From the NCBI GenBank assembly GCA_900767605.1, contig CAAFZT010000015.1, positions 4,110 through 68,109 on the forward strand: a stretch of 64,000 nucleotides of DNA, in the 5' to 3' direction. Of the stretch, positions 34,431-43,298 are shown one piece after another. Positions within the stretch are counted from its first letter, which is position 1. Every line of letters starts with the position of its first letter. This DNA comes from Bacilli bacterium. Its GTDB lineage: Bacteria; Bacillota_I; Bacilli_A; RFN20; CAG-826. Below the pieces are notes generated by a model. It was given only the letters and a program-made list of their open reading frames with translations. It did no database searches and was not told where the DNA came from. The position numbers and the translations under genes were made by a program.

Positions 34431-35300
34431 ATGAAAGCAGAAGAATATAGCGACGAGGCGTTAAATGAAAACGCCGCCGATGATGTCATTATCGATATGG
34501 CAAGCGATTACGATGAAGCCCCGCTCCCTCGAAAAAGATTCGTCGATAAACTCAAAGCCTTTTTCAATTTGCATGATGATTCCGCCTCTCACGAAGTGAT
34601 TCGCGCTCGCATTCGAAGCGGGGGCAAGGTCACGGGAACTAATGCCGTTATTTTAATTTGCGCCATCGCCATTGCTTCTACCGGTCTCATCACTTCCTCC
34701 ATTCCCGTGGTTATCGGGGCTATGTTAATTTCTCCCCTTATGGGAACGATTATGGCGGTAGCCTTTGGCGTAGCAAGCAACGACAGAAAATTCACTTTCT
34801 CCTCTTTGCGTGGATTTGCCTTTCAGGTGTGCCTAAGCCTACTAATTTCTACCCTCTATTTCTTGATTCTTCCCACCAAGGAACCGACTCCCGAACTATT
34901 AGCCCGTACCGCCCCTTCTTGGCACGATATGGTGATTGCTTGTTTTGGCGGCATCGCCGGAATTGTGGCGACAACGCGTGAAGATAAAGTCTCCAATGTA
35001 TTGCCGGGAGTTGCCATCGCCACCGCTTTAATGCCTCCTATTTGCACGATGGGATTTTCTTTAGCGAACGGAGAGTGGCGAATGTTAGCGGGCGCCGCTT
35101 ATTTATTCCTCATCAATTTCTATTTGATTTTCTTCACTTCCGTCGTCGTTTTGACGATTCTTTCGGTTCCGCACGTCCGCAAGCTCACCGAAGCGCAGTG
35201 GGATAATTTGCACTTAAAGATGATTCGCAATGCGATTTTATCCTCCATTCCCCTTTTTGTTTTGATTATCTTGATGTCCCTAGGCATCCAACCTTATTAA
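34431..35300 (+). CDS. DUF389 membrane protein
   Basis: The 289-residue protein belongs to the DUF389 (TIGR00341) family. After a 65-residue acidic cytosolic start come about six membrane helices with the family's hallmark VVIGAMLISPLMGTIMAVAF and TREDKVSNVLPGVAIATALMPP. Function is not established. The start at 34431 is set by GGGAGGGG. It stands alone, with no clear terminator before leuS. Confidence 0.85.
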   Translation: MKAEEYSDEALNENAADDVIIDMASDYDEAPLPRKRFVDKLKAFFNLHDDSASHEVIRARIRSGGKVTGTNAVILICAIAIASTGLITSSIPVVIGAMLISPLMGTIMAVAFGVASNDRKFTFSSLRGFAFQVCLSLLISTLYFLILPTKEPTPELLARTAPSWHDMVIACFGGIAGIVATTREDKVSNVLPGVAIATALMPPICTMGFSLANGEWRMLAGAAYLFLINFYLIFFTSVVVLTILSVPHVRKLTEAQWDNLHLKMIRNAILSSIPLFVLIILMSLGIQPY

Positions 35301-35351
35301 TATTTCCTTCCTCTCCCCCGTAGGGGGGCTAGGCAAAGTCCAAAAAGGGTC

Positions 35352-35357
35352 TATAAT
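35352..35357 (+). promoter_or_regulatory. -10 box of the leaderless leuS transcript
   Basis: Consensus TATAAT ends 8 nt before the ATG; TAGGCA at a 16-bp spacer (35330-35335) is a fair -35. Confidence 0.65.
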
Positions 35358-35365
35358 TGCCGAGT

Positions 35366-37777
35366 ATGAGTTACGACCACAAAGCAATCGAAGAAAAATG
35401 GCGTCAGGTTTGGGACGCTAAAAATGCGTTCTACTGCGATACGCACGATTTTTCCAAACCAAAATATTACGTTCTCGACATGTTCCCTTATCCTTCGGGG
35501 CAAGGACTTCATGTGGGCCATCCAGAAGGCTATACTGCAACCGACATCGTTGCCCGTATGAAGAGGATGCAGGGCTTTAATGTCCTTCACCCGATGGGCT
35601 GGGATGCTTTTGGCTTGCCGGCAGAGCAATTCGCCATCAAGAACAACCAGCATCCTGATGTGTTCACCAAAAAGAACATCGCGAACTTCAAACGTCAAAT
35701 CAATTCCCTTGGCTTCTCTTATGATTGGAGCAAGGAAATCTCCACCACCGATCCTTCTTATTACAAATGGACGCAGTGGATTTTCGTCCAGATGTTTAAG
35801 CATGATTTGGCCTATGTTGCCGATATCCCCGTCAATTATTGCCCTGAACTTGGTACGGTTTTAGCCAACGAAGAAGTCATTGACGGCAAGAGCGAACGTG
35901 GGGGATATCCTGTTATCCGAATGCCGATGAGGCAATGGATCCTTCGCATTACGGCCTATGCCGATAAGTTAGAAAAAGACTTAGAAGACTTGGATTGGCC
36001 GAAATCGACGCTGGAAATGCAAAGGAATTGGATCGGCAGAAGTTCCGGCGTTTCGATCCGCTTCCCCATTAAAGGCAAGGAAAACGAATTCTTTGATGTC
36101 TTCACTACGCGTGTGGATACCCTATTTGGCTGCACCTATTGCTGCTTGGCTCCCGAACATCCGCTCGTTCAAAAACTCGTTACCCCCGAACAAAAAGAGG
36201 CCGTAGAAGCCTATGTGAAGGCCAGCGCTTCCAAATCCGATTTGGCCCGCACGGGTACCAATCAAAAAAAAACCGGCGTCTATTTGGGCGTAGAAGCCAT
36301 TAATCCGATTAACGGAAAGGCCATTCCCGTCTATATTGCCGATTATGTTTTGGGCTCTTATGGTTCTGGTGCGGTAATGGCGGTTCCTGCTCACGATACC
36401 CGTGACTACGCTTTTGCCAAAAAGCACGACCTCCCCATTATCCAAGTTATTGAAGGGGATATTTCCGAATCGGCCTATACCGAAGACGGAAAGCATATGA
36501 ATTCGTCCTTTGCCGATGGAATGAATATTGCCGATGCCAAAGCGGCGATCACCGCTAAACTCGTGGAGCTTGGCGCGGGCAAAGAAGTGGTTAATTACAA
36601 ACTTCGCGATTGGATTTTCTCTCGTCAACGTTATTGGGGCGAGCCGATTCCCGTTGTTAAATTAGACGATGGAACGGAATTCCCACTTCCCGAAGATCAA
36701 TTGCCGCTAGTTTTGCCGGAAATGGAACGTTATCAACCTTCTTCTAACGGGAAACCTCCGCTAAGCAATGCTCCAAAATCTTGGCTAGATTACGTGACTC
36801 TCGATGGAAGACACGGCGAAAGAGAAACCAACACGATGCCGCAATGGGCGGGATCGTGTTGGTACTATATCCGCTACATCGATCCCCATAATCCCGATGC
36901 GCTTTGCGATGAAAAATTGTTGAAGCATTGGCTCCCTGTGGACCTTTATATCGGAGGCGCCGAACACGCGGTTCTCCATTTGCTCTACGCTCGTTTCTGG
37001 CATAAATTCCTTTATGACATCGGCGTTGTCTCTTGCAAAGAACCGTTCCAAAAACTCTATCACCAAGGGATGATTTTGGGCGAAAACGGCGAAAAGATGT
37101 CCAAATCGCGCGGCAACGTCGTGAATCCGGATGCCGTTGTAGAAAGCCATGGCGCGGACTCGCTGCGACTGTTTGAAATGTTTGCTGGCCCGCTAAGCGA
37201 AGTGAAGCCATGGTCCACCAATGGGCTTGATGGGGCGAGACGCTTTATTGAACGCGTTTATCGTTTGGTGGACGAAGAACCTTATTGTTCTTTGCTAAGC
37301 GAAGAAAACGACGGCTCCTTGGATTACGCCTATAACGCGATGATTCAAAAAGTGACAAACGATTTTGAGGATCTTTCCTTCAATACCGCGATTTCGGCGA
37401 TGATGGTTTTTGTCAACGAATGCTATAAAGCCAAGAAATTATATAGTCCCTATATCGAGGGTTTGGTCCAAGTCTTCAGCTGCGTTTGCCCCTTTGTCGG
37501 GGAAGAAATGTGGCAAAAACTCGGCCACGAGGAATTGCTCACCTATCATCCTTGGCCCAAGGCGGATGCAACGAAACTCGTCAAAGAAACCGTGAAACTT
37601 GCGGTTTCGGTCAACGGCAAAATGAGAGACGTCATGGAACTTCCGCGTGACATCGCCCAAGAAGAAGCAGTGGCCTTGGCCAAAGCCAATCCCAAGATCG
37701 CTCCCTGGATTGAAGACAAGACGATTAAGAAAATCATCTTCGTCCCCGGACGCATTCTTAATATCGTCGCTTTATGA
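35366..37777 (+). CDS. leuS: Leucyl-tRNA synthetase
   Basis: The 803-residue class I synthetase has the HIGH motif as HVGH in [15 protein letters not shown] (about residue 48), a CP1 editing domain (about 220-415, with [13 protein letters not shown] and [12 protein letters not shown]), the KMSKS loop [11 protein letters not shown] (about 577), and an anticodon-binding helical domain ending [14 protein letters not shown]. Length is typical for bacteria. A TTG at 35357 overlaps the -10 box and is rejected. No leucine T-box is present, and there is no room for a leader. Confidence 0.97.
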   Translation: MSYDHKAIEEKWRQVWDAKNAFYCDTHDFSKPKYYVLDMFPYPSGQGLHVGHPEGYTATDIVARMKRMQGFNVLHPMGWDAFGLPAEQFAIKNNQHPDVFTKKNIANFKRQINSLGFSYDWSKEISTTDPSYYKWTQWIFVQMFKHDLAYVADIPVNYCPELGTVLANEEVIDGKSERGGYPVIRMPMRQWILRITAYADKLEKDLEDLDWPKSTLEMQRNWIGRSSGVSIRFPIKGKENEFFDVFTTRVDTLFGCTYCCLAPEHPLVQKLVTPEQKEAVEAYVKASASKSDLARTGTNQKKTGVYLGVEAINPINGKAIPVYIADYVLGSYGSGAVMAVPAHDTRDYAFAKKHDLPIIQVIEGDISESAYTEDGKHMNSSFADGMNIADAKAAITAKLVELGAGKEVVNYKLRDWIFSRQRYWGEPIPVVKLDDGTEFPLPEDQLPLVLPEMERYQPSSNGKPPLSNAPKSWLDYVTLDGRHGERETNTMPQWAGSCWYYIRYIDPHNPDALCDEKLLKHWLPVDLYIGGAEHAVLHLLYARFWHKFLYDIGVVSCKEPFQKLYHQGMILGENGEKMSKSRGNVVNPDAVVESHGADSLRLFEMFAGPLSEVKPWSTNGLDGARRFIERVYRLVDEEPYCSLLSEENDGSLDYAYNAMIQKVTNDFEDLSFNTAISAMMVFVNECYKAKKLYSPYIEGLVQVFSCVCPFVGEEMWQKLGHEELLTYHPWPKADATKLVKETVKLAVSVNGKMRDVMELPRDIAQEEAVALAKANPKIAPWIEDKTIKKIIFVPGRILNIVAL

Positions 37778-37781
37778 AAAT

Positions 37782-37809
37782 AACGGACCTGGAAACGGGT
37801 CCGTTTTTT
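37782..37809 (+). terminator. Terminator of leuS
   Basis: AACGGACC (37782-37789) pairs with GGTCCGTT (37798-37805), followed by T. Confidence 0.92.
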
Positions 37810-38037
37810 ATAGGGAGTTGCCTCCTTTGCTTTTTGCCCCTTTATTTCTATATATAAATAGAAAGGATGGTAAGACGAGGATTCTGAAAAAGAGGAAACC
37901 CGCTGCGAAAAAGAAGTGTTTTTGAAGGAAAACAACCAAAAAGATGCAAGTTATTTTCAAAAGATGTGATTTTTTGTTTCATTCCAATGAAAAATGCTTA
38001 GAATAACGAATATAACAAAATCAAAGGGGATTTGTTT
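37810..38037. other. Non-coding stretch between leuS and the next gene
   Basis: AT-rich; holds the near-palindrome TTTCTAT-N4-AAATAGAAA (about 37845) and the ribosome binding site AAAGGGG of the next gene. No gene was found. Confidence 0.5.
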
Positions 38038-39240
38038 ATGAAATTAAAGAAGTCGATTTGGTTGCAAAGCACGATTGTCGGGGGAATTCTCGTGTTCCTT
38101 TCCGCCTTTTGCATTGGTTTGGGCGGCGTTGCCGATTGGATTCCCGGTGGGAAAAACCATGGCGTCCGCTTCGGCTTGAAGGCAGCGATTGATGAATATT
38201 GCGCTGTCTGGGCCGGACAAAGCAATGGAAAGTGTGCTTTAATCATGGCTGGTTGCATCATCCTGGCCGTCCTGTTTGCCATCCTTTGCTCCATCTTCCT
38301 TGCCAAAAAGAAAAAATATTTTGGCTTTATCGGAATGGCTATCGATGTTTTGGGCATCCTGTTCTTCCCGTTCACGGTGATTCTTGCGAATCAGCTCATC
38401 AACGCTGGAGCGATGACTCCCGCTCCGATGTGGATTATTCTTATTTCCGTTTTGGCCTTGTTTGTTGGTCAATTTGAAGCCACGGTTGGTCTTCTCCTTT
38501 CTCCGGCCCATTGCGCAGCCGATGCCCAAGAAGAAGCGGAAGAAAAGCCCGTGGAAGAAGAAAAGCCCGTTTTTGATGAAGAAGCGGCTCGTCGTGTTGC
38601 CGACGAAGAAATCAAAAAAGCCTTAACGGCTCGCGAAAGCAATGAAGTCAAGCCGTTAAGCGAAGAAGAAATCAAGAAGATCGTCGACGAAGCCATCGCG
38701 GGTCACGTGGAAGAACTTCACACCGAATACGTGGAAGAAGAAACTCCCGCGGAAGAACCTAAGGAAGAAGAACCCGTGGAAGAAGCGGAAGAAACTAGTG
38801 AAGAAACCGAAGACGAAGAAGATCCCTTTGGAAAACTTCGCGCCAAAAAACGCGCTTCCTTCGAAACTCGCTTGAAGAAATCTGACGCGGACCTCCGTCA
38901 TAAATATTATGATCTCCGCGACTACATCAAATCTTATGGAGCGACCAACCGCATCTCGATTCCGGGGGACACCTTCTCTGCCCACCGCGAACGCTTGGTC
39001 TTCCTCACGATCACTGGCAAGCACATGAAAGCTTATTTTGCCCTTGATCCGAAAGATTACGAAAAGAGCCCGATTCCAGTGGAAGGCGTCGATACGAAGA
39101 AATTCCAAGACGTTCCGACTTGCCTCCGCATCAAGAGCGACCTCTCCTTCCGTCGCGCCCAAAAACTCGTCGATGATTTGATGGCGAAGAAGGGTCTCGT
39201 TAAGAAAGAAGAAGATAAGCCTGAAGAAGCGGCGAAATAA
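38038..39240 (+). CDS. Four-helix membrane protein with acidic linker and conserved cytosolic domain
   Basis: The 400-residue protein has four membrane helices in the first 150 residues, a highly acidic, Glu/Lys/Pro-rich linker (about 165-275), and a C-terminal domain of about 110 residues (RASFETRLKKSDADLRHKYY, then FLTITGKHMKAYFALDPKDY). A domain of this sort, with an R-L...S...Y..L...Y start and a GK-x-x-x-x-Y-x-A-L-D-P core, recurs in many uncharacterised proteins of anaerobic Bacillota; I cannot name it. AAAGGGG lies 10 nt before the start. It is a single-gene unit. Confidence 0.75.
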   Translation: MKLKKSIWLQSTIVGGILVFLSAFCIGLGGVADWIPGGKNHGVRFGLKAAIDEYCAVWAGQSNGKCALIMAGCIILAVLFAILCSIFLAKKKKYFGFIGMAIDVLGILFFPFTVILANQLINAGAMTPAPMWIILISVLALFVGQFEATVGLLLSPAHCAADAQEEAEEKPVEEEKPVFDEEAARRVADEEIKKALTARESNEVKPLSEEEIKKIVDEAIAGHVEELHTEYVEEETPAEEPKEEEPVEEAEETSEETEDEEDPFGKLRAKKRASFETRLKKSDADLRHKYYDLRDYIKSYGATNRISIPGDTFSAHRERLVFLTITGKHMKAYFALDPKDYEKSPIPVEGVDTKKFQDVPTCLRIKSDLSFRRAQKLVDDLMAKKGLVKKEEDKPEEAAK

Positions 39241-39257
39241 GTTCACTTCCTTGGTTT

Positions 39258-39284
39258 AAAAAGCGCCAGCGATGGCGCTTTTTT
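39258..39284 (+). terminator. Terminator after the four-helix protein gene
   Basis: AAAAAGCGCCA-GCGA-TGGCGCTTTTTT. Confidence 0.93.
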
Positions 39285-39324
39285 CATGTTTGGGCATCAA
39301 AATGAAAGAAATATAAAATAGTTG

Positions 39325-39353
39325 TTGAAACCGCGCTTCCCATTTCCTATAAT
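39325..39353 (+). promoter_or_regulatory. Promoter of tRNA-Thr
   Basis: TTGAAA (39325-39330), 17-bp spacer, TATAAT (39348-39353). The transcript should begin at about 39359 with TTGCCGAT. Confidence 0.88.
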
Positions 39354-39358
39354 CTCAC

Positions 39359-39392
39359 TTGCCGATTTGAGTTTGTAGCGAGCTCTCGGCAA
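39359..39392 (+). promoter_or_regulatory. Leader hairpin of the tRNA-Thr precursor
   Basis: TTGCCGA (39359-39365) pairs with TCGGCAA (39386-39392), ending 3 nt before the tRNA. The 5' arm is the same sequence that opens the tRNA-fMet transcript. Confidence 0.7.
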
Positions 39393-39395
39393 ACC

Positions 39396-39469
39396 GCCCT
39401 CATAGTTCAGCGGTAGAACGGATCCATGGTAAGGATCAGACCTCTTTTCGACTAAGGGTGAGGGCACCA
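39396..39469 (+). tRNA. tRNA-Thr (GGT)
   Basis: The 74-nt gene with encoded CCA has acceptor GCCCTCA / TGAGGGC, D arm TAGTTCAGCGGTAGAACG, anticodon stem GATCC / GGATC, loop ATGGTAA (anticodon GGT, reads ACC and ACT), and T arm CTCTT-TTCGACT-AAGGG. The discriminator is A, which suits the TGGT bulge of the thrS T-box. Confidence 0.95.
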
Positions 39470-39481
39470 GATAACAAAATC

Positions 39482-39511
39482 AGGCTTAACCAAAGTGGTT
39501 AGGCCTTTTTT
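39482..39511 (+). terminator. Terminator of tRNA-Thr
   Basis: AGGCTTAACCA (39482-39492) pairs with TGGTTAGGCCT (39496-39506) with one G-U pair, then T. Confidence 0.85.
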
Positions 39512-39620
39512 CGTCCTCGTTCTTTCGTGGGAAATTTCAAAGGGCAACTGCCACCGTTTTTGCGATGACTGGTCGTTTTTGCTCTTACGCTTTTCTTTTC
39601 ATTCTTCGCATGTTTTGGAT

Positions 39621-39626
39621 TATAAT
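39621..39626 (+). promoter_or_regulatory. -10 box of degV
   Basis: TATAAT, 26 nt before the start; the transcript has a short leader with AAGGAG. Confidence 0.6.
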
Positions 39627-39652
39627 TCCATTCAACACAAGGAGTATTTACA

Positions 39653-40504
39653 ATGAAAATTGCCATTACTGCCGAATCCACGATTGACCTGCCCAAGAGT
39701 CTTTTGACGGAATTTGGCATCCGCACCTTGCCTTTTTCTCTCATCATGGGCGAAGAACAGGTATTGGATGGAGAGGCCAATAGCGACGACCTCTATGCTT
39801 TTGTTGCAGAAACCGGGAAATTGCCCGCGACAGCCGCGGTGAACGATTACCAATATGAAGAATTCTTCCGGGATGTTTTGAAGGATTCCGACGCCGTGGT
39901 CCATTTCTCCCTTTCTTCTAAGATTTCCGCGGCCTGCAACAATGCAACACGCGTATCTCATGAAGAAGAATTCGAAGGAAAGGTTTTCGTGATCGATACC
40001 CTTTCTCTTTCTACTGGCATTGCTTTGCTTGCTATCCGCGGGGTGAAACTTGCCGAACAAGGTGCTACGCCCGAAGAAATCGTAAAAGACATCGAAACGG
40101 CTAGAACCAAGGATCAAACGAGTTTTGTCATCGAAACCCTCGATTATCTTTACAAAGGGGGCCGTTGCTCTAAACTCGCCCTCTTCGGCGCGAATTTGAT
40201 GAAGATCAAGCCCCAAATCCTCATGATTAACGGGGGGATGGGCCCGGGGAAGAAATACACCGGCAACATCGAAAAGGCGATCCATAAATACGTCGAAGAC
40301 ATTTTAAAACAATTCCCCAACGCGGATTTGGACCTTGTCTTTGTCACCACCACGCTTCAAAAGGACAAGGAATACATTGCGGAAGATGTGGCTAAGAGAA
40401 TGCATGAATTCGGGTTCAAACGCGTGGAAATCACTCACGCGGGCGGAACGATTTCTTGCCATTGCGGGCCGAATACCCTAGGAATCCTTTACCTCACTAA
40501 ATAA
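39653..40504 (+). CDS. DegV family fatty-acid-binding protein
   Basis: The 283-residue protein is of the DegV/FakB group, which bind a fatty acid for phosphorylation by FakA. Order: KIAITAESTIDLPKSL start, PFSLIMGEEQVLDGE, the substrate loop TAAVNDYQYEEFF (usually T-S-Q-P) with HFSLSSKISAACNNA, and a C-terminal GGTISCHCGPNTLGI. The T-S-Q-P motif is changed to TAAVND, so lipid choice may differ. AAGGAG lies 10 nt before the ATG. It is a single-gene unit. Confidence 0.9.
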   Translation: MKIAITAESTIDLPKSLLTEFGIRTLPFSLIMGEEQVLDGEANSDDLYAFVAETGKLPATAAVNDYQYEEFFRDVLKDSDAVVHFSLSSKISAACNNATRVSHEEEFEGKVFVIDTLSLSTGIALLAIRGVKLAEQGATPEEIVKDIETARTKDQTSFVIETLDYLYKGGRCSKLALFGANLMKIKPQILMINGGMGPGKKYTGNIEKAIHKYVEDILKQFPNADLDLVFVTTTLQKDKEYIAEDVAKRMHEFGFKRVEITHAGGTISCHCGPNTLGILYLTK

Positions 40505-40520
40505 GGAAAACAAAGTTACA

Positions 40521-40543
40521 AAGAGGGGCTCGCCCCTCTTTTT
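40521..40543 (+). terminator. Terminator of the DegV family gene
   Basis: AAGAGGGG-CTCG-CCCCTCTT followed by TTT. Confidence 0.92.
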
Positions 40544-40578
40544 GCTTGCACCCACTAGGAAGTTCAGGAATCTTGTCA

Positions 40579-40584
40579 TATAAT
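40579..40584 (+). promoter_or_regulatory. -10 box of the leaderless phosphoesterase transcript
   Basis: TATAAT ends 6 nt before the ATG; no clear -35 at 16-18 bp. Confidence 0.55.
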
Positions 40585-40590
40585 CAAGGC

Positions 40591-41730
40591 ATGAAAAAAC
40601 CGCTCATAATGGCGACTTTAGCCCTCTGCGGTTTAAGCCTTGCTTCCTGTGGACCCAAGACTTATGCCTTAGAAGACTATGTCCAAGACCTTGCCCTTTT
40701 TAAAGACAAGGATGAAATCAAGGTGATGCAGCTCACCGATTTGCACGCGAATTTCGCGACCGATTTCCCCAAGCAAAAAGCCTTCTGGGGCTCTTTGATC
40801 GAAGCTGCCAAACCGTCTCTAATCATGTTGACGGGGGATAATGTCCTTAACGCAAGCAAGCACACCGTGACTTCGCTTCTAGATACCTTTAACGAATTAT
40901 GCGAAGAAAATGACTGCTATTTCGGCTTAATCTGGGGCAATCATGATAAAGAAGGGACCTATGATCCCGCCTATTGGTTAGGAGAAAGCAAGAAGCGTTT
41001 GCGCTCGGTGTATCATGAGCTTCCTGGCGACAATGTTTACGGCCGTTCTAATTATGTTTTGAATTTAACGGACGGGGCGAATACCTATTGGCAGGTCTAT
41101 GCCTTGGATTCGAATTCCCTTATTTCCAAAAACCCGTTGAAATTCACCTACGATATCATCCATGAAGATCAGGTGAAGTGGTTTGCCGAGGAAAGCGATT
41201 TGGCGGCTAAAAAAGACGGGGAAGGCCATATTGTTTCGTATGTTCCGTCTTTGGTTTATTTCCATATTCCTTTATGGGAACTCGAATACGCGTATCGTCT
41301 TGCCAGACTTAATCCCGACGTTTCGGAAGCTCCCGGAACCTTGTTTGGGTATTCCGGAGAAGAAAGAGAAGCCCCTTTTGATTCCACGGATCTAGGCAAA
41401 ACCCAGTCCTGGGTCGGTTATAAAAATTCCGGATTCTTCGAAGTGGCCGAGCAAAAAGGAACCCGCGGCATTTTCTGGGGCCATGACCACAAATCCAATT
41501 TCGTGGCCAAATACGCCAGCGCGAAAAACTATCGCGATGCCAGCAACGCCATCGTAATGGGGTATGGTTTAAAGTCCAGTTGCGATCTTTCTTATCTTGC
41601 CGATATGATGGGCGCGACGGTTTCCACGATTAAAAAGGATGGAAGCGTGAGTTACGCCCGGTATTACCAAACCTATCAAGACAATTACGAAACGGGGACT
41701 CCAATCCGCGTGGAGGAGATGGGATTATGA
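40591..41730 (+). CDS. Calcineurin-like metallophosphoesterase lipoprotein
   Basis: The 379-residue protein has a lipoprotein signal (KKPLIMATLALCGLSLASC; lipobox LASC) and then a metallophosphoesterase core with all five metal blocks: QLTDLHAN (D-x-H), MLTGDNV (GD), WGNHD (GNHD), FHIPLWE (H) and WGHDHKS (GHDH). It is expected at the outer face of the membrane, hydrolysing a phosphoester. The signal peptide fixes the start at 40591. The end overlaps the next gene by 4 nt. Confidence 0.9.
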   Translation: MKKPLIMATLALCGLSLASCGPKTYALEDYVQDLALFKDKDEIKVMQLTDLHANFATDFPKQKAFWGSLIEAAKPSLIMLTGDNVLNASKHTVTSLLDTFNELCEENDCYFGLIWGNHDKEGTYDPAYWLGESKKRLRSVYHELPGDNVYGRSNYVLNLTDGANTYWQVYALDSNSLISKNPLKFTYDIIHEDQVKWFAEESDLAAKKDGEGHIVSYVPSLVYFHIPLWELEYAYRLARLNPDVSEAPGTLFGYSGEEREAPFDSTDLGKTQSWVGYKNSGFFEVAEQKGTRGIFWGHDHKSNFVAKYASAKNYRDASNAIVMGYGLKSSCDLSYLADMMGATVSTIKKDGSVSYARYYQTYQDNYETGTPIRVEEMGL

Positions 41731-42683
41731 AGAAAAGAACTTGGCTTTTGATGCTAGAGGGGATGCTTTTCGCCTTTGCTGGGGTAGGAATGTACCTCTG
41801 CGGTTGGTTTTTCCTTCAGCGCGTGACGTCTACGGACATGCATTTGCTAGAAACCCTTCCTTATATGCTTTCTTTGCTTTTCCCAACCTATGGACTTTTC
41901 GTTCTGCATTTGGTGCTTTGGCCGCATTCCCCCAAGCGTCGTAAATTGACTTTTCTCGTTAATGGTCTTGTGTTCGTGGGATTAGGTTTATTCCTGGTTA
42001 TCTACGATTTGGCGTTACTAGGAAGCGGAATATTCCCTTCTTTGGTTTGGGGTTTAATTCATCCTCTTTATCCCTTGGACACCTTCCTTTTCGGGATTCT
42101 TTTTGCAGGTATCGGGGTCTTGGTGTTCCTCTACGGACTAAAAAAGGCCGATTTGAATGTCGATCAAGTTCCTTATTTCCCTGCCAAGACGAAACGGAGC
42201 AAAGTGATTCTCCATTCCATTTTGTTCCCGATTTATGTCGTTCTTGTTTTATTTTTCACTGGGGATTTGCTTTATTTCTTCCATACTTTGGATTATGAAA
42301 TGCAAAACGTGGGCATCATGATTCCTATTTATCTTTTGATGCTTTCTTTGCCACTAGGCTTAGGGTTATATGAATATTACCTCCGTCCGAAAAAGCAGGA
42401 AAAAGTCTATCTTGGCTTGATGCTTCGCGGCGTTCCCTGCTACTTGCTTGTTTCGGTTATTCTTTCCCTTTGGGCCTATTTTGGATTACTAAAAAATCCT
42501 TTGGCCTTCTCCGAATCTTTCTTTGCGATTTTCCCGTTAGATGGAGAAGCTTCCGTCGCGGTAGGGCCCTTGCTTTTATACGCATTGAATCTATTGACCC
42601 CTCTTATTTATCTCCTCTCGTTCATCTTCACGAAGACGCATGAAGCAACCCCTTGCCAAGAAGTGAGCGAGAAACGCGACTAA
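41727..42683 (+). CDS. Polytopic membrane protein, unknown
   Basis: The 318-residue protein is not recognised. It has about eight membrane helices (for example 8-30, 42-64, 74-98, 113-137, 162-183, 195-215, 230-252 and 278-303) and ends in a charged tail. Its ATG overlaps the stop of the phosphoesterase gene (ATGA), which implies coupled translation and perhaps a joint role at the membrane. Confidence 0.7.
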   Translation: MKKRTWLLMLEGMLFAFAGVGMYLCGWFFLQRVTSTDMHLLETLPYMLSLLFPTYGLFVLHLVLWPHSPKRRKLTFLVNGLVFVGLGLFLVIYDLALLGSGIFPSLVWGLIHPLYPLDTFLFGILFAGIGVLVFLYGLKKADLNVDQVPYFPAKTKRSKVILHSILFPIYVVLVLFFTGDLLYFFHTLDYEMQNVGIMIPIYLLMLSLPLGLGLYEYYLRPKKQEKVYLGLMLRGVPCYLLVSVILSLWAYFGLLKNPLAFSESFFAIFPLDGEASVAVGPLLLYALNLLTPLIYLLSFIFTKTHEATPCQEVSEKRD

Positions 42684-42709
42684 GACTTTCTTTCTTAAAA
42701 GAAATAGGG

Positions 42710-42792
42710 TATATTGATGGTGCGGAAATCCCGTCGAGGTTCCGTGTTGCGCACATATTTTGGAGTGGACGTAACGGTCCGCTCTTTCTTTT
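42710..42792 (+). promoter_or_regulatory. Promoter and attenuator-like terminator in the rimP-nusA leader
   Basis: TATATT (42710-42715) is a likely -10. At 42763-42784 GAGTGGAC pairs with GTCCGCTC and is followed by TTTCTTTT, a full intrinsic terminator placed 27 nt before rimP and inside its leader. Conditional termination of the nusA-infB operon is therefore likely, perhaps under control of NusA itself (inference). Confidence 0.65.
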
Positions 42793-42818
42793 ATGGGCAA
42801 CCCTTCAAAGGAGGAGAC

Positions 42819-43274
42819 ATGAACGAAGAAGCAAAAGTCGTCAAAATTTTAGAAACCCCGTTAAAAGAAAAGGGGTATGAAATCGTCTCGATACGCTTTG
42901 TTAGCGGACAGGAACCACGGCTAGAAATCGTCGTGGATCGCGTGGAGCCGATTGGGCTAGACGATATCGTCGAATTAAGCGGATTTGTTTCCAATTTGTT
43001 GGACGAAGCCGACCCCATTGAGGCGGCTTATACGCTGGACCTCTCTAGCGCCGGCGCCGAAAAGAAAATCGACGTTGAAAAGCTTCCGAGCTACGTTGGA
43101 AGATTCGTTCACCTTCATTTGTCTCACCCCTTCAAAGGCGAAAACATCTTCGAGGGAACATTACTCAGCATGGGAGAGGAAACGGTCTTGCTTGTGAAAG
43201 ACAAGAGTAAGAAAAAAGAAATCCGCTTCCCCACCAATACGATCGACGGCGCCCGTCTCGCCATCGAATTCTAA
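42819..43274 (+). CDS. rimP: Ribosome maturation factor RimP
   Basis: The 151-residue protein aids 30S assembly. N domain: ILETPLKEKGYEIVSIRFVS; middle LDDIVELSGFVSNLLDEADP and the family mark YTLDLSSAGAEKKI (usually EVSSPGxxR); C-terminal SH3-like domain from about residue 90. The start is set by AAAGGAGGAGAC. The frame is open upstream to an ATG next to the -10 box, but that stretch overlaps the attenuator and is not taken as coding. It is first gene of rimP-nusA-ylxR-ylxQ-infB-rbfA. Confidence 0.92.
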   Translation: MNEEAKVVKILETPLKEKGYEIVSIRFVSGQEPRLEIVVDRVEPIGLDDIVELSGFVSNLLDEADPIEAAYTLDLSSAGAEKKIDVEKLPSYVGRFVHLHLSHPFKGENIFEGTLLSMGEETVLLVKDKSKKKEIRFPTNTIDGARLAIEF

Positions 43275-43298
43275 TCAAATGCAGAAAGGAAAAAGCAC

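Noticed and set aside
37647..37925. Frame running from inside leuS to a Lys-rich end
   Set aside because: It starts inside leuS out of frame, crosses the leuS terminator, and has no start signal after it.
42717..42818. In-frame N-terminal extension of RimP from the ATG at 42717
   Set aside because: It overlaps the terminator hairpin in the leader, while AAAGGAGGAGAC before 42819 gives a standard RimP start.
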